This document shows, piece by piece, positions 48,920-61,689 of a DNA stretch of 64,000 nt; within the stretch, counting starts at the first letter, position 1; every line of letters begins with the position of its first letter. The stretch covers positions 1-64,000 of the forward strand of contig JAQFVV010001064.1 of assembly GCA_028023455.1 (NCBI GenBank), read 5' to 3'. Below the pieces are notes generated by a model. That model worked only from the letters and a program-made list of their open reading frames with translations, was not told the DNA's origin and searched no databases. A program made the translations under genes and the position numbers. Source of the stretch: Epiperipatus broadwayi (lineage: Eukaryota > Onychophora > Udeonychophora > Euonychophora > Peripatidae).

Positions 48920-49570
48920 CATCTCATGCAAAGTTTTTGAAACCCATGTATGTCATGGATTATTGCATATGAAGAGCTATGAATGATTTGCAAATTATTT
49001 TCCATGACCTATTGTCCCTTATCTATATAACAGAAGCAGTCCATATGCTGTCATCAGTCATGAACATGGATGGGTGTTTGACTTCTTTATGAATAATTTA
49101 TAACCTTCTTTAAACTTTGTATCCCTTCACACACACTTCTTCATGTTATAGCACTTTCTCCATACTGATAAAGTGTTTTATAAATATCACAAAAACAAAT
49201 CATTGCATGCTATTGATTTCATGCAAATCACAAGTGAGAAGCCATTGTTTCTCACACTGCAGTCACATTTAAACTGACATAATATATTAAGACTGCATAG
49301 CCATAACTGGAGAGACAGTTTTAATATAACCAGAAAGCAGATAATTTTTGACTCATTCTTGTATTTAATAAACTGGATTACCCAGTTTATGTAATTGCCA
49401 TCATCCTGAGTATTGTTTTATTTACAGTTAGAATTTAAGAATTAAAAACCTCATTATAATCACACTACATTAAAATTGCCACATGACTGACTAAACTTCC
49501 ATAATTTTTGCAATTTTACACATTTACATAAATGACTTAAATAAATCATTTTTATAGCACAATGTTTGTA
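48920..49570. other. AT-rich stretch, nothing recognised
   Basis: No gene or repeat family identified. Confidence 0.5.
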
Positions 49571-49574
49571 AACT

Positions 49575-49955
49575 GTAATAGGGGATTTGAACACAGACTT
49601 TCAAGCTCCTTTTAGCTATTCACTCCGTTTTATATAACCAATACACATAACTACATAATGTGAAAAAGATAAATGATCTCCAATATGTGTATTTTGTGCA
49701 GAATCAGCATTCATCAGTTGGTCCAGACCATCATCCCCTACACCTATATATAATCAGTGCTCAGTCAATATCAACATAGCAAATCTTCAAAGATTAATGG
49801 ACGGGCTTTAATCTTCTTCATCCTTCAATTCTTTAGCCATTCATATTATTGAAAATCTGATAATAGAATGCTCAAAGCCCTCGTTGATGCCAATAGTGTT
49901 ATCATATCCATTTCGACTTTAAGTCATTCTGACTCCTCATATATAAGACCTTAAT
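49575..49955 (+). repeat. dispersed repeat R1
   Basis: Begins ATAGGGGATTTGAACACAGA and aligns along its length with 30868-31243, including AATCTTCAA, TTGAAAATCTGATAA and TTTAAGTCATTCTGA blocks. The GGGATTTGAAC start resembles a reverse-complemented tRNA B box, so a tRNA-derived SINE read from the other strand is possible. Confidence 0.8.
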
Positions 49956-49989
49956 ATGTACATTTAAATATATAGAAAAAAACAAAAAT

Positions 49990-50275
49990 CTAAGAGTAGT
50001 CAAAATAAGAGTCATAGATCCAATTCATAGATCACATGACCCTATCTCTTAAGCTTGTAAATTATAAACAGTGAGGATTGCCAATTCCTCTACAAGCTTT
50101 ATGATAAATGGGTTAGCCAGAGCCAGCACTTAAAATATCTGTCAGGAACCCCTCCCCAAACCTCTGACCATGATTTTGTGCTTTGGCACTCCTCAGAGAG
50201 GTGTCAGGGTAGGTTCAGACACTAGATCTAAAAATACCAACCCAAAGCCAAGCACCTATCTAAAAGTTATCTATT
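49990..50275 (+). repeat. dispersed repeat R2, longer copy
   Basis: 50109-50230 is the reverse complement of 35271-35390; 49996-50082 shares blocks with 46168-46222. The order CACTCCTCAGAGAGGTG and CCTCTGACCATGAT is diagnostic. Class unknown. Confidence 0.7.
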
Positions 50276-50279
50276 GAGT

Positions 50280-53200
50280 GGAAAATCTGAAAATTTCAGA
50301 CATCTACATGCTTTCTTTTACAAATATGACCGAAAACTTATTAAATACACAATTCTGTAAATTTACATATATTAGAAAGATTGGACAATCACATGGGAAT
50401 TCTTATTTTGAAACACTCAGTTTTTATTTATTTGTTTATATATTGGCATTTTAAAAATTGTACTTTATTCCACTGTTTTTTTTGCATACATTTGTGTGTA
50501 ATTAAAGTTATAAGTGGCATGTCAATTATAACATTTAGCATATGTACATTAAAGTGTTCTGCCTATTAACATATTTAAAATTTAAGTGAGAGGGTTACAC
50601 AATTAAGCAATAATATTTAAACAATGAATGTTTTTTAAAACATTAATTTATTTGAATACTTCATATTTATATCTTCATTATAATAAAGCTTTTTACATCA
50701 TTAAAATGTCCAAGGTATGTGGAGAATGAATAAATAGCGATGATAAAACTTTTTTACATCTTTTGATTATCAATAAATGTATACAAATCTATTTCAATTT
50801 TTTTTTAAAGTTGAGAAAATGTCATAATCTTTGGCAATAAATAGAATATATATATTTTATTTTTTTACAAATATATATAACTGTATACGAAACGATTTCT
50901 GTTCCCAGTTGACCTTTACACTTTAATTTTTGCAGGTACATGAGTTTGAATGAAGTCTTGATTACGTGAAGCAACTGGACAATAAGTTCTGAATTGAAGC
51001 TGAAATCAGCAGAAGGACCCAATTTGTGTATCCGCGATAAAGTGACAAAGGCAGACAAGAACGTAAATTGATTTTGACAATCTATGTCAAAAAAGTAATT
51101 TTGTGAAATGGAGTAAATTCAGTTTGTTAAAGAAGCATTACTTTAAGAGAAGCCCTTCAAAAGATAATAAAACCTTTTTTGCCTTTTTTAATATTGAAAC
51201 TTTAGAAAACAGACTATAAGATTACAAAACAAAACAAAATATTAAAAGCATTACAATCTATGCGTCATCTTTTTTTTTTTTTATTATTATATAAGCCTAA
51301 CTACTAGTTGTCATGGTTACTGTCAGTTGGAATTGTATAAAGTTGTTTTTTCCCTTTATTTTTCTGTCGAAAGTACCATTAGGGTTGCTCTGGAAATGCT
51401 TCTTTTTATGGTTCTAAGTCTTGCTACTGACAATGAAATAATAGATGTGTTGTTTTCTATGATTTAACCACCATCTTCTTTTTAATATAAGAATTATTGC
51501 TTCGAAATCTTTATTTATAGCTAGGGTGAATCTACTAATAGCAAAAACAATTACTGTAATAATTTTTAGGAGCATTGAAACATATGACTTGCTACTTAAA
51601 ATTTTTTTATTTACTAATAGATATAATATTTACACCTAATGCTAACTGACGAAATATAAAAATTATTATAGTTATCCATTCAAATAGTGATATTTCAATT
51701 TATTTCAAAAACTAACAAGTCACTTGTATATATTGCTTAGTACACAAAGAGAAAAATGGAAGAGGTTTTTCTACCCATCTCTAAGCAATTATAAACAAGT
51801 AGTTCAATAGATATTATAGTGCATTATTCTGTGATCAACTGTAATTCTTTATATATAAAATAAGAAATAAACAATCACTGTAAACGACTATGGTCATTTT
51901 AACTCCCCCCCCCCAAAAAAAAAAATGGAGAGAAAAAACATTAGAAATAATTTTACAGTTGTTATTATACTGGAAGCTCCATACTGATGATGATGAGAAT
52001 ATACTTATATTATGTCTTATCAAATATATATATTAATGCACATATAATGCTTCTAGGATGAATTATCATAAAATAATATGCAATTCATCAGCTTACCGAA
52101 AGATTAATTAATATTTGAGTTTCAATTAATGACATCTAATTAAAATGAGATCAACATTTATTTATAGAGTTTATTTGACTATATGGCCCATTTTCTCTAA
52201 ATAAGATCACAAAGCAATAACTTACTCTCTGGCATTGTTATAATTGTTCTCATGATAACAACTCATTGGTTACCTTAGAGATTGCATGCGCAGAATCACT
52301 GGAGAATTGATGACTGCAATGGAGGTGAGCCTATTGCAAAGCTAATGCAGAGACAGTTAAATAATTATATTATTTTACTTTAAATAAGTTAGATTGATTT
52401 TACAAATAGACTATAAACATTATTAGTTGATGATTAGAATAATAACCCAGTAAGCATCATAGAAAACACATCGAAAATTAACTCTAAAAGTCACAATTAA
52501 ATGTATAGACACATTTAACTAATATAAATATTTGCTTGCAATACAGTAATAAAAATATATTGATAGTAAACAGAATTTTATAAACAATATATACATTCAA
52601 CAAAAACAAGAATACAGTTATATAAGTAACAAATACAAACAACATATTGAGAACAAAGCTTAATGAAGACAATTATGAAGTGCTGAGCATGCTTTCGACT
52701 GGACTCAGCCATAAACATAGCGATGAATGTAATGGAGTGGAAGTGTATATTAAGTAGTCTGAAAACAAGTGAAATAATTTGCATATTGTTTGCATTGTAA
52801 ATACAATTGTTAGAGTGGGGAATTTCCTGGAAAAGGGACTGCAGGGAATGCAGGATTCTTTTTGATTGATGGCTTGTTTATTTCTAGAGATGTGTTAAAA
52901 ACAAGGCATTGTTACATTTGGTGCAAATGACATTTAATAATGTAGGTTCAAAACTATGACTGAATTTAGAAGGTCAAAAAAGATGGACTTTGCATCAGTA
53001 TGAGTTTTAACTCACTTAAAGAGGTATTTGCATTGAGCTAAGAAGGTGGATAAGATAGATCAGGACTCACCATAATAAATGGAATGCCAAGAAGTATTTT
53101 GACACATGGTACTTATACTTTAAGAAGTCAAACTTTAAATTTATACTGCAGTTTCTCTATACAGTTTAAGAAGCTTCCCATCAGTGGATAAGTTCAGGTC

Positions 53201-56200
53201 TGAAACATAAAAGAGCCTCTATTGGCTGACTTTGATTGAATGTTTTTTTCCTGGTTCTTTATACTTTGTTGCTAAAATAGACTGTATAAATGCAGGATAT
53301 TAGAAAAGCTATATTTTATATCTTTCCATTTCTAAGTTTTTAAGTGTTTCTTCAAAATTGGAAAGATTAAATTATTCAGGCATTAACTGACAAACTTTGT
53401 GCAGTTTAGGAAATCATGTTATTCTTTTTATTTCAAAGAATTATGACAATCTAACTGATTTTGTTTTAGTACTAAAATGTTCTATAATAGCAGTCTTTTG
53501 AGACAATGTAGAATGCTTCTGCAGTTAAAATTGATTTCTTTCCAGGAAGTTCAATAAAGAAAATGTACATTGATTGGAATCTCCATGATATGTTTTTCCT
53601 TTCTCATTTATAGAATTTGACTGAGCAAGGTCTAAACTTTCCCAAAATATCTTTGCTTGTTTTCATGCTTACATTTAATCCCTCTTTCTCTTTTTCTAAT
53701 TATTTTGCTCTGATTTTTTATTTGTTTATTTAATTACTGATAATTACAGCTTGTTTGAATAAGTTTAATTTTAATTGAACTTAATGTTCTTGTTTTTTGA
53801 TTTTCTGTTTTTTAAGATAAATTTTGTTACAAAATTTTGTTAATAACTTAGAATTTTATACCTAAGTGATATTTTAAAAATTTCTCTGTGTGAATAAACA
53901 TTTTCTTACAATTATATAATTACCTAAATATAATTTAAACTATACATATTTAAACAAATATAAGATATTAATCAAAATAATTTTTATTACATTAATTTCC
54001 TTTCATTTATTTGAGAATATTTAGTATATCACATAATGATATGGAGATAATCAATTTATTTTTACATTACTTAAATTTTAATCTGAGTCTCCTTCATGGC
54101 CTAATCATTATCTTGATCATTAACATCTATAAATTTAAATTAATTCACAAGTTTTTTTTATGTTTCCCCCTCTCTTTTTTACATTCTTGAAAATCTGTGG
54201 CTGTTTCACATGGTGTAGTTTCCATTACTGCTGATGTTGGATGCAGATCAATGCATGCACAGCTATGCCATCATTCCATCCTCACATGGAAACAGCCATG
54301 CATTAGACTTGAGAATAAGGGTTGCAATACCCATATCTACATTCAATTTGACAATTTAAAATAATAAATCTATTAATATTAAACACTGGGTATTCTGCTG
54401 CAGGGGTAGCTCCAATTAAAATTATATCAGAAATGCTCAACTGGGATAGAAAGAGCCCTAGGAAATATCATCTCTGTCTAATAAAAGGGTGGCCAAAATT
54501 ATGTACACAAGTACAAAGAACAACACATGAGTAAAAATAATACTATATGCCCACATTTCCCCAATCCTACACAGATGTGCACTCAAGAAATACATCATAA
54601 TACCATTTACATGTATCTCCCATATAATTACAGAGAGTGATGCAATAACACATTTTTTCATTAATTTATATCTCAGTAGAATAAAAGCTTAACACTCTAC
54701 TTTGATCTCTCATTGATAGATTTCTTTATTATTCTTAAAGACTAAAGTGAGAGCAACATGTCAGTATCCCTAATGTACATTGAGGTTCCTTTTCTTAAGA
54801 TGCTAAAATTACATTATGAACAATGATTTTTGTTTGATGCTCATCAGATAAAATATTTTTATTTTTTTCAGTTCTCAGCTGGTATCATGGCATTCTTGGA
54901 CAATTTTTTCATTTTCCCAAGTTTATTTTTTATATTTTAGTGATTTACCACTTTGGCTACTTTTTAAGTAAGTTAGTATTTTCTCACACTTTCATTGAGT
55001 ATCTTCATATCCTGTCTGGGTTGCCACATTTGGTGTTGTGTCATTTTATAATTTTCCAAATAGTGTATTTATTATGTAATTTCTTTTCTTTATATATACA
55101 GTTTATCTCAAATTGTTCATCCTTAAAACAAAAACAGTGTCATCTAAATAATAGGCCTTGTCATCCATTTAAATGGCAATTTTTATTTTCATCCAGGTAA
55201 TTTTTCAATGATGACAGAGCTATCATTCTTTGTGGTTTAGAATATGTTTAACTGTCCTTAAAGTCACTATTTCTTTTCTAATATTGGATTAAAATTTCTT
55301 CTCTTCAATTTTTTTCTTTGCTTCTATCTTTACTTATCCCAAGACATAGTGTTTGGATATGGTGATTTTCTGGTGGTCAGTCGAAAAGTTGTCTTGGGCT
55401 TAGGTAACAGCATAAATACTTCACTATTTTGCATTTTTGTTATACTAGTCATACTCTTTCTTCTTTTTCTGTGTCAACTGGATAAAATCTATAGACATCA
55501 TTCACATTTATGCACCCAATGTACATTTCACTTCTGCCCTTATTTAGTGATTTATTCTTGATAAATGAAATCCAGTGCATTTAGCAGTTTAGTGTCTTGT
55601 TCCCTAATTAGGTGATCAGTGCTAATGAGCATCTGTTCTTGGTAAGTTCCTTTGGGTTATCTGTTTCTTAATCTAGCTTTGCCTTCTAAAAAGTGATATA
55701 TTTCACCAAGTTAAAATATTTCTCAGAGACTTGATACATAATACACTCATAATACTTTTCATTCCTGTAATTGCCTGATAATGTTTATCTCTAATTTTGA
55801 AATGTATTGGATATGCTGAGCTGAAAATCCCACCAGGCTTAACTGTTCCTTGTAAGTGATTGCAAGCCATAGTCAGCTTATTTTCTTCTGATATTGGACT
55901 TAGAATACTTTTTAGGCTACTCAAGAGTTCTGTGGGTATTTCCCCAATTTGGCTTCTAAATATTTTAATCTAAGGAATTGTTTCACTGTAATATGTATCT
56001 CATTATGTGTAATTGAGTTCAAACTTGTTTTCTTTGCTAATTTTCTTCGAATGCAGTTTTATTTCCTTCTATATGATTTGCTATTATTTACCAGTTGCAT
56101 TCTCTTAAACTTGTTAAGTCATTGATTTTTCCAATTCTGTATAATTGCAATGGTTCAAAAATGTTAAACCATTTTTAACAACAGAACAGGTTTGAAATTC

Positions 56201-56380
56201 TAATTAAAAAATATATTTAAAGTTGAGCACTTTCAATACTGAGTAGTGTCATAATCAAAGCAGTATGTGATAAAAGGAAGTTGAGATCTAGATTTAAAGT
56301 TACTTTTATATCTTTAAAGTTAAACAAAAAGATAAAATGTGATTTCTGGAGATGTGCATTAGAATCAAAGATCTAAGTGC
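50280..56380. other. long AT-rich stretch without recognised genes
   Basis: Frames at 50822-51058 (-), 54940-55200 (+) and 55703-55924 (-) were examined. Each is somewhat less AT-rich than its surroundings, but none has a motif I can name. A small CpG-containing cluster with CCAAT- and NRF1-like sites lies at 52261-52330. Confidence 0.5.
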
Positions 56381-56384
56381 ACTT

Positions 56385-56530
56385 TTCCCAGATTCAAGGT
56401 TCCCCACTGATGAATTCTATAAGCTGGAAACTGGTCAAATGATATGGATAGAAACACTGAATAGTGATTATGATGCACAATCTCTTAGCATCTATTGATT
56501 ACTAGAGCTTGCATTATGGTAAAACATTTT
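56385..56530 (+). repeat. single-arm copy of foldback family R3
   Basis: Matches the right arm of the 61.3-61.7 kb foldback in direct orientation: AAACTGGTC/AAACTAGTC, TCTATTGATTACTAGAGC and TATGGTAAAACATTTTGC blocks in the same order. Confidence 0.55.
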
Positions 56531-56534
56531 GCTA

Positions 56535-58250
56535 TGGCTTTAATTAATGATCATCTAATCTTACAACAGATGGTACTTGAATATAGATCTCTTATACTGG
56601 GATCTAAAATATTAAGTGATTTGTTATTAACATGGATTTGCAAGAGAAACTACTCCAAATTCTGTTCTTTGAGCAATCAACTAATGTTAAATGACAATGC
56701 TTGTTACATTTTCTCCAGTGCTATCCTATCTATTATTCAACAGTAATTTTTGATTTATAGACTTCATCAATGAAGAGTTTTATATCTGAATGTAATGCCC
56801 TTATATTCATTAGTCCATGTGGATTGGATTGTTTTAAATTTTTTTAGCAACACACTATGAGCAAAAACTAGTCTGGCTATATAGATAAGGCTGCATTGTA
56901 TGGAAAAATAGCGAGGTTTAACATCTAGTGCCTGTTAGTTGAAGCAGATTATAATAAGTGACAGAACTCACCTAGTAAAATTACAATCTTTAAGTTTCAG
57001 AGCAGTGGCAGAGGGTCAGATCCTGGATACTAATGTCCTAGCATCAATTTTAGTCTTGAAACATACACTTCTTACAAACTGAGAAATGAAGCCATTTGTC
57101 AATTCATGTGTTATTTTTGTAGCAACACATTTTCATAATTGATGTGTGAAATCAATACTTTATAATCTTTAAAAAAATGTTTCATTCACAGTATAAACTA
57201 GAAATGAACAAACTGTAACTAAAATGCAGATATTATCTATCATATGAACACACCATACTGCAAAGTGAATCCAAAATTACATTTATAGTAAAAACTTTGC
57301 TTTAAAAAGTAATGAAATGTGTATTAATTAAGTGCACGTCTATCCACATAAAATTTTCTTTAGTATTACAGTCAGAGTTAAAATTATGATACTTTAAAAC
57401 AGCAATGCACAACCTATTGGTTGGGATCAGGGATAAAGAAAAATTTGGGGAGTCATGAAATTTTGAGTTTTCATGTTGGATAATAAATTTTTAATTGAAA
57501 AAACAAAAACCTAAACACTATTAAAAGTACATGCACAACTGCTCAACTCATTATTGTGTGTCTGACCATTTTTGTGCTTAAACACTTCCTTCTTTATATT
57601 CCAATCCACTTTGTATAAACAGTACATCATAATGGCACTTCACTTTACTCTCAGAGTTGTGTGTCCTCCTAATATTGATATGTGGTACTATGTTCTTGAA
57701 TGCTTACTATTTCTAAAACAGGCTAAAAAAGTTGTAATCAATAGATATGCTAAAAGCAAGTATTATTAAACAGTTATCCTATTTATTTTTGTCACAAGGT
57801 TTACAATGAAATATTTTTTAAACCTTGTTTTTAATTTTTATATACACGGTAAGACTTAAAATTATTAATGGATAAATTGATAATAAAACTCAAATGTTTG
57901 GAAAATGATAAAGTTAGTAGCAAGAAAGAAGAATATATATTTGTATGTGGTAAAATGATTTTTATTATTACTACCTTTATATCTTTATAACAGGATGGTA
58001 ACACATATGAGTTTGGTAAAATTTCATTTGAGTATGGGAGTTGCAGATGTAAAAAATTTGCATACCAATGGTTTAAAAAAAACACAGTCATCTTATACAT
58101 AATTTTATTGATTTTTTTTATAAAACACAGTATTAACTGTTATGTGATAGTATAATCTTACATAACTATACATTTGCACCCACAGCGGACACGCAGACAT
58201 CACTAACATCATTGAAATAATTAAAACACAGATTTGAACCTGGAACTATG
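56535..58250. other. AT-rich stretch; possible hAT end at 57400
   Basis: Only one candidate structure: a CAG...ACAACCT...GGGG...GTCATGAAATTTT sequence at 57400-57470 in the style of hAT left ends. No gene recognised. Confidence 0.45.
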
Positions 58251-58257
58251 TATTGCT

Positions 58258-58465
58258 AAAAAATGATAATAGATGAAGAGTTGGAATTTTAAAGTGAATC
58301 TCAAAAGATTGTAAAATATCTAGAAAAAGTCTTTATGTGAGATAAGTAAAATAAGAAAGTTGATAACATGATAGTGAGAAGAGATACCATGGATAGGAGG
58401 AAGTAGATTAAACTTTAGAGGCTTTTATCCTACAATGGATAACGATTGAAATTGTTGTGATACAG
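58258..58465 (+). pseudogene. RTE-like LINE, 3' tail fragment (copy 4)
   Basis: Colinear with the end of copy 2: AAAAGATTGTAAAATATCTA, GTGAGATAAGTAAAATAAGA, GTGAGAAGAGAT and ACAATGGATAACGATTGAAA correspond to blocks at 25775-25915. Too short and diverged to read a protein. Confidence 0.65.
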
Positions 58466-58771
58466 TAAAACAAAATTGGCCTAACTTTTATTATTGGTTA
58501 CTTAGAAGTCTATAAAGAAGTCATGAATTTATAAAAAAATTACTACAACTTCAATAACCGAAACATTAAAAAATTGAAGGATAATATTTGAAAAAAACAT
58601 GGAAAACTTAGCTCATAATAAAGATAAATCGAGAAAAGGCAACAAATAACAATAGCATTATTTAGCCAATATTTTTATATCAAAGTCTTAAAAAGAATAA
58701 TGATGATTATTTTAAATAAAAAAAAAAGTTCAGAGACATAATGACTGAAGAGTTTTTAAACATCTATTATT

Positions 58772-58969
58772 AATTAGAGGGATTTGAACTCAGGATTTTT
58801 AGTCTATTCGTCTTCAATTCCATCCCAACTGATGAGTATTGATTTTATCTGAAATAATATATTGGGGATCAATTAGAGGGATTTGAACTCAGGATTTTTA
58901 ATCTATTCATCTTCAATTCCATCCCAACTGATGAGTATTGATTTTGTCTGAAATAGTATATTGGGGATC
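58772..58969. repeat. 99-bp tandem duplication
   Basis: AATTAGAGGGATTTGAACTC begins at 58772 and again at 58871. The two 99-nt units, each ending ATTGGGGATC, differ at only a few bases. An inverted, diverged R1-like end (TGTGTGGTCATGTGTACTGG) follows at 58990-59045 and closes on a mirrored CCTCTAATTA. Confidence 0.9.
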
Positions 58970-59182
58970 ATATATATATGTATTTACATGTGTGTGGTCA
59001 TGTGTACTGGATACTTGAGATAGAATGGAGATGAAATTCCTCTAATTACATATATAAGAAACAGTCAGTATAAACAAATCACATTAGAATGTATTATTAA
59101 CAAAAATATTTTATGGATACTTATTTAAATAACTTTAAGTTTATTTGTAAAACATATCATTAGAAACATTAGTAAAGCAATG

Positions 59183-59748
59183 ATATATATATATGTTAAA
59201 ACGAAGATTTGCATGGGTTAAATATATAAAATACATATTTTGTGGGTTCATCCGTGTTAAAAACTTTTTAATATTAATATACTGACGTTTCGACTTGGTC
59301 ACACAAGCCATCCACAGAGTTATAAAAGGTAGAAAGACGGTTGTAGAGGCGCTACAATCACTGATTTGAATAAAATGTTAAAATTCCACCAATAGTAAAA
59401 AATGTTAAATTTAGGAATGTTTTTTAAAAAAATCTTTCCAAATAGGAGGAAGTTTACATGTATCATCTCGCTTATTGACACAATCTGGCCTTTTAAATAT
59501 CTCAATGGCTTCTCTAATTTTGCATTGGTAGAGATTATCACATCTGGATATGATCCTGGTACTAGAAAAATCAATTTTATGACCTGAATCTATAGTATGG
59601 AGTGAGAGTGCTGATGATGATGAGTGTTGTTTAACTGCATTAGCATGCTCATCTCTCCTAACACTGATGCAACAATTACTAATACCTATGTAAGAAGCTT
59701 TACATTTTTTACATGAGATTTGATAGACACCATGAAATTCAAGAGGGA
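59183..59748 (-). pseudogene. Penelope-like element PLE-1, palindrome left arm (GIY-YIG endonuclease)
   Basis: Minus strand, best preserved endonuclease of the window: an open frame of 114 residues (59755-59411). GVYQISCKKCKASYIG (residues 9-24) contains the GIY (GVY) and YIG motifs and the C-x2-C typical of PLE endonucleases. ISVRRDEHANAVKQH follows with the conserved Arg and His, then SLHTIDSGHKIDFSSTRIIS, the LYQCKIREAIEIF helix and a basic tail ending KDFFKKHS. The upstream linker and all of the RT are missing. The element's 3' terminus faces outward (59183). Role in the family: cutting target DNA to prime retrotransposition. Confidence 0.88.
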
Positions 59749-60279
59749 TAACCAAGCCTAAGGATTCAATCCCTCTTGAATCTCATGGTGTCTATCAAAT
59801 CTCATGTAAAAATTGTAAAGCTTCTTACATAGGTATGAGTAATCATCGCATCAGTGTTAGGAGAGATGAGCATGCTAATGCAGTTAAACAACACTCATCA
59901 TCATAATAGATTCAGGTCATAAAATTGATTTTTCTAGTACCAGGATCATATCCAGATGTGATAATCTCTACCAATGCAAAATTAGAGAAGCCATTGAGAT
60001 ACTTAAAAGGCCAGATTGTATCAATAAGCGAGATGATACATGTAAACTTCCTCCTATTTGGAAAGATTTTTTTAAAAAACATTCCTAAATTTAACATTTT
60101 TTGCTATTGGTGGAATTTTAACATTTTATTCAAATCAGTGATTGTAGCGCCTCTACAACCGTCTTCCTACCTTTTATAACTCTGTGAATGGCTTGTGTGA
60201 CCAAGTCGAAACGTCAGTATATTAATATTAAAAGTTTTTAACACGGATGAACCCGCAAAATATGTATTTTATATATATG
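59749..60279 (+). pseudogene. Penelope-like element PLE-1, palindrome right arm
   Basis: Plus-strand mirror of the left arm. It starts 21 nt further upstream in the element (TAACCAAGCCTAAGGATTC, also present in copy A) and reads IPLESHGVYQISCKNCKASY then IGMSNHRISVRRDEH. A deletion of about 19 nt relative to the left arm near 59905 creates a stop after KQHSSS. Beyond the break DSGHKIDFSSTRIIS to KDFFKKHS is still readable in another frame. It ends with TCGAAACGTCAGTATATTAA and the terminal repeat near 60279. Arms are almost identical, so the structure is young or kept similar by conversion. Confidence 0.88.
60190..60220 (+). ncRNA. PLE-1 terminal stem followed by GAAAC (hammerhead-like, weak)
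   Basis: GGCTTG (60190-60195) pairs with CAAGTC (60202-60207) across a short loop, immediately followed by GAAAC (60208-60212), as stem II and GAAA in hammerhead ribozymes. The upstream CTGTGAAT replaces the CUGAUGA core, so activity is unlikely. Copy A has a compensated version of the stem (ACTTG/CAAGT). Confidence 0.25.
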
Positions 60280-60284
60280 ATGTC

Positions 60285-61300
60285 AGAATGTATTTATTAT
60301 AATAATTATAGATATTATTTCTAAAACATAACAAAGGATAATATCAATTTATTGGTTTATATTTTTAATGATAACTTGAAAATTTTTTCATCCATTTCAG
60401 AAATAATCAGTGAATCTTTTATAATAATAGATAATATTACATATAAACTTACATACATGCTTATATATCTATTATTACACTACGATTTACAAAATGTCAA
60501 ATTTTCTGCACTCGCAATTGCTTTGACACCATCTACTTCAGATAAATACAGTGATAATTGTTGATAGGAATAAGTACTGAACAAATAAAGACATGTGTAG
60601 CAGAGTGTAATCCAGGTAACTGAAGAGTGCCAATTCAGCATAAAATGTATCTTAAGTATCACTTATCCTTTATAGATGTTTTCTCTCATATCTTTGAAGA
60701 ACGTGAAGAGAACTGGAAACTTTAATTATATCTAAAAGATATATTTTATCGAAAAATTCTGGCATATTAGTTATTATGCTTGGGTGTAATGCCATTGACT
60801 TAGATAGAGCTTAAATCGTGGTAAAACATGTAATTTTGTTTTAGCTTTCAAAATTTTTAATCTTAACATTTTACTTGGGTAATCAATTAAATAAAAAAAA
60901 AATCAATAAATATATTACCACTAACAGTTCGCTAGATCTCTGAGTAGAGTTTTTTTCCTATGTTGCTCTGCTGGAGATAAATATTGAAGATAAATGCAGA
61001 TAGTCTAAGAAAATTTCTTAGCCATTTGCCCATCCAATTATGTATATATTTTGTTTATCTAGCTTATGTTTATTTATATGCAAATTTTTTATTTACATAT
61101 CTATATATTCATCTATTAATTTAATATCTTTTTCCATCTATCTATCTATCTATCTATTTTCTTACATCCTTCTGTTTATTCTTCAACTTTCTCCCTGTTT
61201 GTTTGTTGTGTTCAGTTGATATAGTAATGTGTTAGATAATTTTCATTCAGCAAGAGCACTTCTAGAAGAAATGGGTACTATATATTTATTAACCAGATTT
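60285..61300. other. AT-rich stretch; (CTAT)n at 61130-61158
   Basis: Short frames at 60352-60564 (+) and 60480-60662 (-) overlap and show no motif. No gene recognised. Confidence 0.55.
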
Positions 61301-61303
61301 GTA

Positions 61304-61687
61304 CAGAGGCAAAACTCTCCATACAGTAGTGCCACTCAGTGCAAGCCAGAATAATCAATAAATGCAGGAAGGTTTATGCATATAATCCCAATCTAGTGCC
61401 TACTTATCCAGTATCCCCAGACTAGTTTATAGCTTGTGGATTTTATCATCTTTTTAACTTTTGTTAATTATAAGACTTTGAGTTCAAAGTGAAACACAAT
61501 ATTTTTAATTCAAGCAGCTCTCTCAGATTCAATGCTTCTCACTTATAAAAACCACAATCTAGAAACTAGTCTGAAGATTTTTAATGAATAAGCACTAGAT
61601 AAGGATTTTATGCACAAACATTCCTGCATCCATTGATTATTAAGGCTCGCACCAGTTGTGACTATTGTATGGAAAGTTTTGCCTCTG
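61304..61687. repeat. foldback element R3 (143-bp arms, 98-nt loop)
   Basis: Left arm 61304-61446 and right arm 61545-61687 are reverse complements with moderate divergence. The outer ends are CAGAGGCAAAACTCTCCATA and TATGGAAAGTTTTGCCTCTG. No coding capacity. A related single arm lies at 56385-56530. Confidence 0.85.
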
Positions 61688-61689
61688 TT

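Noticed and set aside
50822-51058. Minus-strand 78-residue frame
   Set aside because: Reads into a Lys/Tyr/Ile-rich AT tract; no motif and no supporting splice or promoter signals beyond chance.
54480-54520. GGGTGGCCAAAATTATGTACAC, similar in style to a mariner end, with a similar reversed string near 37955
   Set aside because: No transposase, paired terminus or TA duplication seen; similarity may be chance.
55703-55924. Minus-strand 73-residue frame with a protein-like composition
   Set aside because: No family recognised, short, and flanked by stops in all frames; kept only as unassigned.
59402-60179. Frames antisense or out of frame within the PLE-1 palindrome
   Set aside because: Mirror pairs arise from the palindrome; only the GIY-YIG frame makes family sense.
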